Shown here in pieces: positions 22,544-30,586 of a stretch of DNA of 52,449 nt. The notes beneath the pieces are model-generated. The model saw only the letters and a list, made by a program, of their open reading frames with translations. It searched no databases and was not told the origin of the DNA. Position numbers and translations under genes: made by a program. Position 1 is the stretch's first letter. Every line of letters begins with the position of its first letter. The stretch spans positions 1 to 52,449 of the forward strand of contig JAKQHY010000195.1 in NCBI GenBank assembly GCA_029555965.1, in the 5' to 3' direction. This stretch comes from Chloroflexota bacterium. GTDB taxonomy: Bacteria > Chloroflexota > Anaerolineae > B4-G1 > SLSP01.

Positions 22544-22656
22544 ACTTGTTCCTGAATAAGCTGCAAAGAACTGTTGGACGCAGATAAACGCCGATGAACG
22601 CTGATTTTTAAAAAATTATCTGCGTGAATCTGCGAAAATCTGCGTCCTAAATTTCT
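22544..22656. repeat. Repeat family C, copy 2
   Basis: The repeat extends over ACTTGTTCCTGAATAAG, GGACGCAGATAAACGCCG, ATGAACGCTGATTTT, and ATCTGCG...TCTGCGTCC. The copy at 30367-30477 is its near-identical inverse over about 110 bases, including the flanking TTGTTCCTGAAT. It separates the two exporter genes. A hairpin CGCGATTT/AAATCGCG at 22513-22530 precedes it. Confidence 0.88.
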
Positions 22657-22696
22657 CTTTCGTTATTGCGGAACAGCCCTATTATTCGGAGGCATC

Positions 22697-24535
22697 ATGG
22701 AACGACAGAATAAAAATGTACAAAGCGCTCAACCCTCCGACCCGCAAATGCCGGGGCCGGGTGGGCGAACCCACGGGACGAAGATCGAAAAGGCGCGCGA
22801 CGTGCGCGGCGCCCTGCGGCGCTTGATGGGTTACTTGCGTCCATATCGCGGGACGCTGATCGCGGTCTTCATCCTGGTGACGGTCAGCACGCTGCTGGAC
22901 TTGCTCGGCCCGTATTTCAACGGGTTGGCGATTGACCGCTTCATCGGGCAACGGGATATTCCTGGATTGGGCCGGCTGGTCTTGCTGATGCTGGCCGTGT
23001 ACCTCGTCACGTGGGTGATGCGCGTGGCGCTGGCGCGGCTGATGGTGGAGATGGTGCAGAAGATGATGCGCGCGCTGCGCGAAGAATTGTTTGCGCATTT
23101 ACAGACGCTCTCGCTGCGCTTCTTCGACCAGCACCCGCACGGCGATCTGATGAGCCGCCTGACCAACGACCTGGACGCCCTCAGTCGCCTGTTGGCGCAG
23201 AACGTCACCGATTTGTTCGGCGGGCTGCTCTCGCTGGTGGGCATCGTCATTATGATGTTCACCATCAACTTCTGGCTGGCGCTCGGTTCAATGTTCGTCT
23301 TCCCGTTGATGCTGTGGTTCACCGGTTACGTCGGCAAGCGCACCCGCCAGGGTTTCCGCGATTATCAGATGCGCATCGGGCAATTGAATGGGGAGTTGGA
23401 GGAAATGTTCAGCGGGCAGCGTGTGATCGTGGCTTTCGGGCAAGAGGGCAGCGCGCTGGAAAAATTCGACGCTATCAACACCAACACGCGGGATGTGGGC
23501 ATCCACGCCCAGACCTACGCCACGCTGATCCCGCCGCTGATGGGCATCTTCAGCAACGCCAACATCGCTATCCTGGCCGGGTTGGGCGGGTGGATGGTGC
23601 TCCAGGGCTGGGCCACCGTCGGCACGATTCTGACCTTCTACAACTACTCGCGCCGCTTCGCCGGGCCGCTGCGCCAGTTGGGCGACCTCTACAACCAGAT
23701 TCAATCCGCGTTGGCCGGGGCGGAGCGCGTCTTTGAACTGCTGGATCAGGAGCCGGAGATCGTGGAGTCGCCCGACGCCATCCCGCTGGACAAAGTGCGC
23801 GGCGACGTCGTCTTCGACCACGTGAATTTCAGCTACGTGTCCGATGTGCCGGTGATCAAGGGTATGAGCTTCCGCGCCGCGCCGGGCCAGACTATCGCCC
23901 TGGTCGGCCCTACGGGGGCAGGCAAGACCACGATGATCAACCTGCTCTCGCGCTTCTACGACATCCAGGAAGGCGCGATCACCCTGGACGGCGTGGATTT
24001 GCGCGATTACCAGAAGGCCAGCCTGCGCCGCAACCTGGGCGTCGTGCTGCAAGACACCTTCCTGTTCTCCGAATCCGTGATGGAGAACATCCGCTACGGG
24101 CGGCTGGAAGCCACCGACGACGAGGTGATCGCGGCGGCGACGCTTGCCAACGCCGACCAGTTCATCCGCCGCCTGCCGCAGGGCTACCAGACCGAGCTAT
24201 CGGAGCGCGGCAGCAACCTCAGCCAGGGGCAGCGGCAATTGCTCGCCATCGCCCGCGCGATCCTGGCCGAGCCGGGCATCCTCATCCTCGACGAGGCGAC
24301 GAGCAGCGTGGACACCCGCACCGAACAGCACATCCAGGAAGCGTTGCTGCGGCTGATGGCCGGCCGCACCAGCTTCGTCATCGCCCACCGCCTCAGCACC
24401 ATTCGCGGCGCGGATACCATCCTGGTCATCAACGAGGGCGAAATCATCGAGCGGGGCAGCCACGAGGAATTGTTGGTCCGGCGGGGCTTCTACCATCACC
24501 TGTATACCAGCCAGTTCCGGGGGCAGGCGGACTGA
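22697..24535 (+). CDS. ABC exporter half-transporter, catalytic subunit
   Basis: This 612-residue exporter half has a charged N-terminal tail (about 1-35), six membrane helices and an ATPase domain. Walker A GPTGAGKTT begins at residue 404, the signature reads LSQGQRQL, and Walker B ends in catalytic Glu533 (ILDEATSSVD). LSQGQ and the intact Glu match the TM288-type half of heterodimeric exporters. Paired with the preceding Asp-type subunit it should form one degenerate and one hydrolytic ATP site. GGAGG stands just upstream of the ATG. The 196-base gap to the first subunit contains repeat family C and no obvious promoter, so the pair is probably one transcript. Confidence 0.95.
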   Translation: MERQNKNVQSAQPSDPQMPGPGGRTHGTKIEKARDVRGALRRLMGYLRPYRGTLIAVFILVTVSTLLDLLGPYFNGLAIDRFIGQRDIPGLGRLVLLMLAVYLVTWVMRVALARLMVEMVQKMMRALREELFAHLQTLSLRFFDQHPHGDLMSRLTNDLDALSRLLAQNVTDLFGGLLSLVGIVIMMFTINFWLALGSMFVFPLMLWFTGYVGKRTRQGFRDYQMRIGQLNGELEEMFSGQRVIVAFGQEGSALEKFDAINTNTRDVGIHAQTYATLIPPLMGIFSNANIAILAGLGGWMVLQGWATVGTILTFYNYSRRFAGPLRQLGDLYNQIQSALAGAERVFELLDQEPEIVESPDAIPLDKVRGDVVFDHVNFSYVSDVPVIKGMSFRAAPGQTIALVGPTGAGKTTMINLLSRFYDIQEGAITLDGVDLRDYQKASLRRNLGVVLQDTFLFSESVMENIRYGRLEATDDEVIAAATLANADQFIRRLPQGYQTELSERGSNLSQGQRQLLAIARAILAEPGILILDEATSSVDTRTEQHIQEALLRLMAGRTSFVIAHRLSTIRGADTILVINEGEIIERGSHEELLVRRGFYHHLYTSQFRGQAD

Positions 24536-24675
24536 GCCAATGGCCTGACTCCGCTGAAGAAACAAACCATCTCGCACAAAGGCGCAATGTCACTAAGGAA
24601 AATGCAGATCGGCCCTACTATAGTTTTGTGAGTTGACCGCGCACTAACGGCGCCAGCGCGATTTTAGTCGCAGGG

Positions 24676-24725
24676 AAAAAGGGGTTTTTTCGTTGGCGGG
24701 GGCAGCCCGCCAACGAAAAAACCCC
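24676..24725 (-). terminator. 20-bp fold-back hairpin, terminator of the lipoprotein gene
   Basis: A perfect 20-bp stem (24681-24700 with 24706-24725) closes a 5-nt loop. Read on the minus strand it is followed by five T residues and lies 23 bases after the stop of the lipoprotein gene. It also ends the ABC locus from the other side. The outer bases (GGGGTTTT...AAAACCCC, then CTT) resemble the internal hairpin of the element at 4828-5034. Confidence 0.72.
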
Positions 24726-24747
24726 CTTCAAACCGCGCCTTTTCAAA

Positions 24748-25740
24748 CTAGGGGCCAACGATCAGCACTTTCCAGGTTTCTTGTCCCACAATACCATCGG
24801 AACTCAGATCATGCGCCGTCTGAAAGGTCTGCACGGCGTCTCGCGTGCCAGGGCCGAAAACCCCATCGATCTTTATCGTGAAATCGTACACATGCACCAA
24901 CAAATACTGCGCTGCCTGCACGGCATCGCCACTATCGCCGGTACGCAGCGTGTGATTCTCGATAAGCTCCAACCAGGTCTGTGGCCCGACAATTCCGTCC
25001 ACGGCAAGCCCGCGCGCCTGTTGGAAGGTCTTAACTGTGGCCTCAGTCCCCGGCCCAAAGTTTCCATCCGCTGTGATTGTCGCGCCCTCGGCTTTCAGAA
25101 GGTATTGGAGCGCATACACATTGGCGCCTACGTTCCCCCGTCGAAGCACAGGCCAATCAGCAGGCGCGGAGGTTTCTGTGGCGGTGGGTGCAGGCAAAGG
25201 TGTGTCTGTCGCCAAGGGGGTTGGTTCAGGGACAATGATTTGCACGTATGCCTGCCCAGCGAAGGGCGCGCCATCAGGAGATTGCGCTTGCCAGTTGGAG
25301 CGATACGTGCCGGGTGAACTGGGTGCGACAAAATCCACACTCACATCCACGTTCGTACCCGCCACCGCCGGTGGAAGCGGCACGGAGGCCGGCCCACCCA
25401 ATGGATCGCCGGAGACGTACACAAAGAGCGCGCCCGGTTCCCAATCACATGTACCGGAATTGCGTATCCGCCAGGTTTTTACAAACGAAGCGCCGGGCGA
25501 GAAAGCTGTATCATCAGGCACAGTCACATCGGCCACATACGCTAAAGCAAAGGTGCAACTGGGGGTAGGCGGCGGCGTCTCCGTCGGCAACGCCACCGGA
25601 GTTGGCGCGGTCTCCGTGACCGCAGCGACATCCACCGCCGTCGGAGCCGGCGTGACCGGCTCCGACACGGATGTTGTCGCACAAGCCAACGTGCCTCCCA
25701 ATACTAGCAACAACAGAACAGTAAAAAACTTTCTTTGCAT
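24748..25740 (-). CDS. Lipoprotein with NBR1-type Ig domain and two peptidoglycan-binding domains
   Basis: This 330-residue exported lipoprotein has signal peptide and lipobox L-G-G-T-L-A-C (Cys20). After a Pro/Thr-rich linker comes an NBR1-like Ig domain (about 62-170, with F-V-K-T-W-R-I-R-N-S-G-T-C-D-W). A second linker leads to two peptidoglycan_binding_1 domains (about 200-262 and 266-328, each with D-G-x-F-G-P-G-T and D-G-I-V-G-x-x-T-W). This architecture is common in Anaerolineae-type surface proteins. It probably anchors in the membrane or wall and has no visible enzyme domain. GGGAG precedes the ATG. Confidence 0.9.
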   Translation of the reverse strand: MQRKFFTVLLLLVLGGTLACATTSVSEPVTPAPTAVDVAAVTETAPTPVALPTETPPPTPSCTFALAYVADVTVPDDTAFSPGASFVKTWRIRNSGTCDWEPGALFVYVSGDPLGGPASVPLPPAVAGTNVDVSVDFVAPSSPGTYRSNWQAQSPDGAPFAGQAYVQIIVPEPTPLATDTPLPAPTATETSAPADWPVLRRGNVGANVYALQYLLKAEGATITADGNFGPGTEATVKTFQQARGLAVDGIVGPQTWLELIENHTLRTGDSGDAVQAAQYLLVHVYDFTIKIDGVFGPGTRDAVQTFQTAHDLSSDGIVGQETWKVLIVGP

Positions 25741-25775
25741 ATTATCTCCCTTTCGCTAATAAACGGTTGTTCTTA

Positions 25776-25803
25776 ATAGTATTTATTTGTGCTCAAAAGT
25801 CAA
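25776..25803 (-). promoter_or_regulatory. Promoter of the lipoprotein gene
   Basis: On the minus strand, TTGACT (25803-25798) and TACTAT (25781-25776) are spaced by 16 bases, about 36 bases upstream of the start codon. Confidence 0.6.
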
Positions 25804-25978
25804 AGTTCCTTTGGATGGACAGACCTCTAACTGTGACGAGATTTTCCTGCCCCACATTTTGTCAATTCCTCGCTTTGTGCTAGGCTATATCCCATCACAG
25901 ACTTTTTCGTTAAAAAATCCCAATCCGTGTTCTTCCGTGTATCGATCTAATTCAGTAGTTACGCGCATCACTATTTTT

Positions 25979-26046
25979 TAGACAGGATTAACAGGGTTTT
26001 CAGGATTGAGAGTTTTTTATCCTGTTAATCCTGTAAATCCTGTCCA
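25979..26046. repeat. Repeat family D hairpin (GACAGGATTAACAGG)
   Basis: GACAGGATTAACAGG and TTTTCAGGATT are answered by ATCCTGTTAATCC and TGTAAATCCTGTCC, giving an imperfect hairpin. It lies 50 bases upstream of the MazG-like gene. The rest of the 350-base gap (25804-25978) is AT-richer and shows no supportable gene. Confidence 0.85.
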
Positions 26047-26094
26047 AAGAGAACAAACCCGTAACTATTGTTAATTCTTGAGGAGGAGAATCCA

Positions 26095-26406
26095 ATGGAC
26101 TTTCAAGACTTGACGCAGCGCGCCTTGACCATCCGCAGCCTGTACCGCGAGTATGAGCGCAAGACCTACGGCGCAGAATGGACGAATGAAGAACTGATGT
26201 TGGGATTTGTGGGGGATGTGGGCGATCTCGCCAAATTGGTGATGGCGTGCAATGGCCGGCGCATTATCCCCGACGCGGAGGCCAAACTGGCCCATGAATT
26301 AGCCGATTGCCTGTGGTCGCTCATCGCGCTGGCCGACGCCCACGGCATCAACCTGGAACAAGCCTTTTTGCAAACGATGGACGATCTGGAAGGCTTTATC
26401 AAATGA
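26095..26406 (+). CDS. MazG-like nucleotide pyrophosphohydrolase family protein
   Basis: This 103-residue all-alpha protein resembles MazG/dUTPase-type NTP pyrophosphohydrolases, which clear non-canonical nucleotides. The second motif H-E-L-A-D-C-L-W-S-L (E and D metal ligands) is clear. The first reads G-D-V-G-D-L-A-K, with Asp at both positions that are usually Glu (EExGEL), so metal binding may be altered but remains possible. The start at 26095 is fixed by AGGAGGAG eight bases upstream. A short single-domain form of this size is known in the family. It has no obvious partner gene. Confidence 0.8.
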   Translation: MDFQDLTQRALTIRSLYREYERKTYGAEWTNEELMLGFVGDVGDLAKLVMACNGRRIIPDAEAKLAHELADCLWSLIALADAHGINLEQAFLQTMDDLEGFIK

Positions 26407-26498
26407 ATTTTTCCTCAACGGATTGAACCGATTTTAACGGATTTCCGTGATGATAACGAAAACCTCAACGCAAAGCCGCAAAGTCACAGAGTTTTTTT

Positions 26499-26538
26499 GA
26501 CTACGAGACTATCCGACTAAGGACTATCACACTATTCT
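26499..26538. repeat. Short tandem repeat of GACTAnnn octamers
   Basis: Consecutive octamers GACTACGA, GACTATCC, GACTAAGG, ACTATCAC and ACTATTCT lie just upstream of the GH3 ribosome-binding site. The complement (TAGTC words) forms the array at 44259-44297. A fragment CGCAAAGCCGCAAAGTCACAGAG precedes it, and a family B fragment lies at about 26414-26442. Confidence 0.75.
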
Positions 26539-26553
26539 TAAGGAGATGATTCC

Positions 26554-28686
26554 ATGACTGAAACACAACCGTTGTATCTTGACCCCACCCGTCCCACCCC
26601 GGAGCGGGTGCAGGATTTGATCGCCCGGCTGACGCTGGACGAGAAGATCGGCCTGATGCTGCACGAAGCGCACGGCGTCCCGCGCCTGGGCATCCCGGCC
26701 TACAACTATTGGAGCGAAGCCCTGCACGGCATCACCGGGAACAGCCGCACGACGGTGTTCCCGCAGGCCATCGCCCTGGGTGCGACGTTCGATCCCGCGC
26801 TCGTGCAGCGCGTCGCCTCCGCTATCGGCGACGAGGGCCGCGCCAAGTACCACGTCGCCCTGCGGTGCCACGGCGAGACCGATCAGATGCAGGGACTCAC
26901 GTTCTGGTCGCCCAACATTAACATCTTCCGCGACCCGCGCTGGGGCCGGGGACAGGAAACCTACGGCGAAGACCCGTACCTCACCGGCGAGCTCGGCGTG
27001 GCGTTCGTGCGCGGCCTGCAAGGCGACGACCCGCGCTACCTCAAGACCGCCGCGTGCGCCAAGCACTACGCCGTCCACAGCGGGCCGGAGGGCCTGCGGC
27101 ATTTCTTCGACGCGCAAGTCTCCCTGCGCGACATGCACGATACGTACCTGCCCGCCTTCAAACGGCTGGTGATGGACGCCAAAGTCGAGGCGGTGATGGG
27201 CGCGTACAACCGCATCAACGGCCACCCGGCCTGCGCGCACCCCTACCTGCTGGGCGACGTCCTGCGCGGCGCGTGGGGCTTCGATGGGCACGTCGTCTCC
27301 GACTGCTGGGCCATCCGCGACATCTATCAGGAACACAAATTCGTGGCGACGCCGGCGGAAGCGGCGGCGCTCTCCGTCAAGCAAGGCTGCGACCTCAACT
27401 GCGGCGGCGGTACCTACTGCGCGCTGGATGACGCCGTCAAGCTGGGGCTGATCACCGAGGCTGAGATTGACGAATCCCTGGCGCGCAGCCTCACCACCCG
27501 CTTCCGCCTGGGGATGTTCGACCCGGCGGAGCAGGTGTCGTACACCGAAATCCCGCCGAGCGTGGTCAACGGGCCGGAGCACCGCGCGCTGGCCTACGAA
27601 GCCGCCGTCAAGTCCGTGGTGCTGCTCAAGAACGAAGACAATCTGCTCCCCCTCGATCCTGGCATCAAGCGGCTCTTCCTCATCGGCCCGCTGGCCGCCA
27701 ACGTGGACGTGCTGCTGGGGAACTATTTCGGCATCAGCGACACGCTCACGACGCTGCTGGAAGGCATTGTCGGGCGCGCGCCGGAGGGAGTCCGGGTCAG
27801 CTACAACATTGGCTGCCTGCTCACCCAGCCGAAGGTCAACCCCAACAGTTGGGCGATCTACGCCGCGCAATCCAATGACGTGATCATCGCCGCGATGGGC
27901 ATCTCGACGCTGCTGGAAAGCGAGGAAGGCGATGCGCTCCTCTCGACCGCCCTCGGCGACCGCGACACGCTCGAATTGCCGCAAGTACAGCGCGACTTCC
28001 TGCGCGGTCTGGCGAGCAAGGGCAACAAGATCGTGCTGGTGCTGTTCGGCGGCAGTCCCATCGCTCTCGGCGATCTGGCCGATCTGGTGCAGGCCATCGT
28101 CTACGTCTGGTATCCGGGGCAGGAAGGCGGGCGCGCCATCGCCGACGTGCTGTTTGGCGACGTGGCCCCGTCGGGCCGGCTGCCGCTCACGTTCCCCAAG
28201 TCGCTCGACCAACTGCCGCCCTTCGAGGACTACGCGATGACCGGGCGCACCTACCGCTACATGACCGAGGAGCCGGAATACCCCTTCGGCTTCGGCCTGA
28301 GCTACACGCGCTTCACGTACAGCGGCCTGCAAGTGCCGGCGACGGTCAAGGCCGGGGAAACCGTGCCGGTCAGCGTCACGCTCACCAACGCCGGGGACGT
28401 GGCCGCCGAAGAAGTCGTCCAGGTCTACCTGAGCGACCTCGCCGCGTCCACCGTCGTTCCGCAGCACAAACTCGTCGCCTTCCGGCGCGTCGCGTTGGAG
28501 CCGGGCGAGAGCCAGTTGGTCGAGTTCGCGCTGCCGCCGGACGCGCTGGCGTTCATCAACGACGCGGGCGAACCGCAAACTGAGCCAGGGACGTTCCGCT
28601 TGACGGTAGGCGGCTGCTCGCCGGGCGCGCGCGGCGTCGCGTTGGGCGCGGCGGAGGCGGTGCTGGGGGAGTTTGAGGTAGCGTAA
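26554..28686 (+). CDS. GH3 beta-xylosidase/beta-glucosidase
   Basis: This 710-residue family 3 glycoside hydrolase has the two-domain catalytic core plus a C-terminal fibronectin III-like domain (about 590-690). Signatures: Y-W-S-E-A-L-H-G, A-K-H-Y-A-V-H-S-G-P-E, V-M-G-A-Y-N-R-I-N-G, and nucleophile Asp250 in VSDCWA. The EALHG and SDCWA forms resemble bacterial xylosidase-type GH3 enzymes. No signal peptide is seen, so it should act inside the cell on imported oligosaccharides. It is followed 169 bases later by a GH28 gene on the same strand, suggesting joint use on pectin and hemicellulose fragments. TAAGGAG precedes the ATG. Codons are strongly GC-rich. Confidence 0.95.
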   Translation: MTETQPLYLDPTRPTPERVQDLIARLTLDEKIGLMLHEAHGVPRLGIPAYNYWSEALHGITGNSRTTVFPQAIALGATFDPALVQRVASAIGDEGRAKYHVALRCHGETDQMQGLTFWSPNINIFRDPRWGRGQETYGEDPYLTGELGVAFVRGLQGDDPRYLKTAACAKHYAVHSGPEGLRHFFDAQVSLRDMHDTYLPAFKRLVMDAKVEAVMGAYNRINGHPACAHPYLLGDVLRGAWGFDGHVVSDCWAIRDIYQEHKFVATPAEAAALSVKQGCDLNCGGGTYCALDDAVKLGLITEAEIDESLARSLTTRFRLGMFDPAEQVSYTEIPPSVVNGPEHRALAYEAAVKSVVLLKNEDNLLPLDPGIKRLFLIGPLAANVDVLLGNYFGISDTLTTLLEGIVGRAPEGVRVSYNIGCLLTQPKVNPNSWAIYAAQSNDVIIAAMGISTLLESEEGDALLSTALGDRDTLELPQVQRDFLRGLASKGNKIVLVLFGGSPIALGDLADLVQAIVYVWYPGQEGGRAIADVLFGDVAPSGRLPLTFPKSLDQLPPFEDYAMTGRTYRYMTEEPEYPFGFGLSYTRFTYSGLQVPATVKAGETVPVSVTLTNAGDVAAEEVVQVYLSDLAASTVVPQHKLVAFRRVALEPGESQLVEFALPPDALAFINDAGEPQTEPGTFRLTVGGCSPGARGVALGAAEAVLGEFEVA

Positions 28687-28699
28687 CCACTGTTTTTCA

Positions 28700-28837
28700 A
28701 CGTCACCCTGAGCGAAGCGAAGGGTCTCTCTTCACAAAGGGCAAGTTCTTTCCTTCGCTTGGCTCAGGACGGGCCGCTCGGAATGACAATGGAGCAACAA
28801 TAGATCTTTCCGTTGAATCCGTTAAATCCGTTGAGCC
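28700..28837. repeat. Repeat family F (CCCTGAGCGAAGCGAAGGG) plus a family B fragment
   Basis: CACCCTGAGCGAAGCGAAGG faces CCTTCGCTTGGCTCAGG and CGGAATGACA across a short loop (about 28700-28791), a hairpin-like repeat known from many environmental genomes. Directly after it is CCGTTGAATCCGTTAAATCC (28809-28828), from family B. This fills the gap between the GH3 and GH28 genes. Confidence 0.8.
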
Positions 28838-28855
28838 AATTCTTAAGGAGACCTC

Positions 28856-30343
28856 ATGCCATCTTTTAACGTTCTCGACTTCGGTGCCGTCGCCGACGGC
28901 CAGACGCTCACCACCTCCGCGCTGCAAGCGGCGATGGATGCCTGCGCGCAGGCCGGCGGCGGGACGGTCACGGTGCCCGCCGGGACGTATCTCACGGGCG
29001 CGCTGTTCTTCAAGAGCAACCTCACGCTGCACCTCGACGCGGGCGCGACGCTGCTCGGCAGCGAAGACCCGGCGGACTACCCGCTCATCGAGCACACCTG
29101 GGAGGGCGTGAGCCGTCCGACGCACGCGCCGCTGCTCGGCGGCGACCATCTGCGCAACGTCGCCATTGTGGGGCGCGGTACGGTGGATGGACGCGGTCAC
29201 GGCTGGTGGCAGCGCGTGCGCGACAAAACGCTGGAGCATCCGCGCCCGCGCCTGGTCTCGTTTGCGTACTGCGACGCTATCCTCATCGAAGGCTGCACGT
29301 TCACCAACTCGCCGAGTTGGACGATCCATCCGTTTCACTGCGAGAACGTCACCATCAACCAGATCACCATCGTCAACCCGGCTAACTCGCCGAACACGGA
29401 TGGCATCAACCCGGAATCTTGCCGCAACGTCCACATCGCCAACTGCCACATTGACGTGGGCGACGACTGCGTGACCATCAAATCCGGCGTGGAGGACGAG
29501 GCCCCGGAGCGGCGCGCGCCCTGCGAGAACCTCATCATCGTCAACTGCACGATGGTTCACGGGCACGGCGGCGTGGTCATCGGCAGCGAGATGACCGGCG
29601 GCGTGCGCAACGTCGTCATCGCCAACTGCGTCTTCCAGGGGACAGATCGTGGCATCCGGCTCAAGTCGCGGCGCGGGCGCGGCGGCGTGGTGGAGGACAT
29701 CCGCGTGACCAATATCGTGATGCAGGATGTGTTGTGCCCCTTTATCATGAACCTCTACTACGGCTGCGGCGCGTGGGGGACGCCCAGGGTGGAAGACAAG
29801 TCGCCGTGGCCGGTGGACGAGGGCACGCCGCGCTTCCGGCGGGTTCACATCAGCCATGTGACGGCGCGCGACGCGCAGTACGCGGCGGCGTATCTCTACG
29901 GCCTGGCGGAGATGGCGGTGGAGGACGTGACCTTCGAGGACATCAGCATCGGGATGGCGCTCAACGGGGGCGCCGGCAGCCCGGCGATGGCCCCTGGCGT
30001 CCCCGATATGCAGCGCGCCGGATTCCACGCGCGCAACGTGCGCGGATTGCGGCTGCACAACGTCACCATCGCCGATCAGATTGGCCCGGCCTTCGTGATT
30101 CAAGACGCGGCGGACGTGGAGATCGCCGGCGGCGGGACGCCTACGCCGGATGCCGACGCGCCGGTTATCGCCATGGAAAACGTGGACGAGGCCTTCATCC
30201 ACGGCTGCCGGGCGTCCGCCGGAACGGGGACGTTTTTGCATCTGGCCGGCGCAAGTAGCGGGATTGTCCTCAGCGGTAACGCCCTGGATCGGGCAGAAAT
30301 GCCGGTGACTGGAGCCATGTCACCGGATAGCATCACGCATTAG
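28856..30343 (+). CDS. GH28 polygalacturonase
   Basis: This 495-residue right-handed beta-helix enzyme cleaves alpha-1,4-galacturonan. All family 28 catalytic elements are present: Asn180-Thr181-Asp182 in NTDG, Asp203-Asp204 in GDD, His237 in GHG, and Arg268-Leu269-Lys270 in the R-x-K position. The N-terminus (D-F-G-A-V-A-D-G) starts the helix at once, with no signal peptide, so it is predicted cytoplasmic and may be an exo-enzyme on imported oligogalacturonides. Its C-terminal third continues as further beta-helix coils of unclear role. AAGGAG precedes the ATG. It is probably co-expressed with the GH3 gene. Confidence 0.95.
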   Translation: MPSFNVLDFGAVADGQTLTTSALQAAMDACAQAGGGTVTVPAGTYLTGALFFKSNLTLHLDAGATLLGSEDPADYPLIEHTWEGVSRPTHAPLLGGDHLRNVAIVGRGTVDGRGHGWWQRVRDKTLEHPRPRLVSFAYCDAILIEGCTFTNSPSWTIHPFHCENVTINQITIVNPANSPNTDGINPESCRNVHIANCHIDVGDDCVTIKSGVEDEAPERRAPCENLIIVNCTMVHGHGGVVIGSEMTGGVRNVVIANCVFQGTDRGIRLKSRRGRGGVVEDIRVTNIVMQDVLCPFIMNLYYGCGAWGTPRVEDKSPWPVDEGTPRFRRVHISHVTARDAQYAAAYLYGLAEMAVEDVTFEDISIGMALNGGAGSPAMAPGVPDMQRAGFHARNVRGLRLHNVTIADQIGPAFVIQDAADVEIAGGGTPTPDADAPVIAMENVDEAFIHGCRASAGTGTFLHLAGASSGIVLSGNALDRAEMPVTGAMSPDSITH

Positions 30344-30366
30344 AGTGGTTCTGCACTCACCACAGA

Positions 30367-30477
30367 GAAAAATTAGGACGCAGATTTTCGCGGATTCACG
30401 CAGATAATTTTTTAAATCAGCGTTCATCAGCGTTTATCTGCGTCCAACATCTCTTTCCAACTCATTCAGGAACAAGC
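30367..30477. repeat. Repeat family C, copy 3 (inverse of copy 2)
   Basis: This is the near-identical reverse complement of 22544-22656 over about 110 bases: GGACGCAGATTTTCGCGG, then ATTCACGCAGATAAT, then ATCAGCGTTCATCAGCG, ending AGGAACAAG. Flanking matches extend beyond the hairpin itself, so the whole block moved or was copied as a unit. A family B fragment follows at 30500-30526. Confidence 0.88.
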
Positions 30478-30524
30478 CCACTAGCCAAAATAGATTCCTA
30501 TCCGTTCCATCCGCTAAATCCGTT

Positions 30525-30563
30525 GAGAAAAAAATCGCGGCGCACCACAGTGCGCCGCGATTT
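30525..30563 (-). terminator. Terminator of the lepA-permease transcript
   Basis: A 13-bp perfect stem (30532-30544 with 30551-30563) closes a 6-nt loop. On the minus strand it is followed by a run of T residues. It lies 23 bases past the stop of the AI-2E-type permease gene. It can also end the GH28 transcript from the other side. Confidence 0.88.
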
Positions 30564-30586
30564 AAATTCAGTGTCGTGCGGCAAGA

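Noticed and set aside
25787..25981. A 64-residue plus-strand frame in the gap after the lipoprotein gene
   Set aside because: It starts inside the divergent promoter region, has no ribosome-binding site and an irregular composition.
26527..28578. A 683-residue open frame antisense to the GH3 gene
   Set aside because: The composition is typical of antisense reading of GC-rich codons, and the opposite strand encodes a complete GH3 enzyme with all motifs.
28703..30241. A 512-residue open frame antisense to the GH28 gene
   Set aside because: The same composition artefact; its end runs into repeat DNA and no domain is visible.
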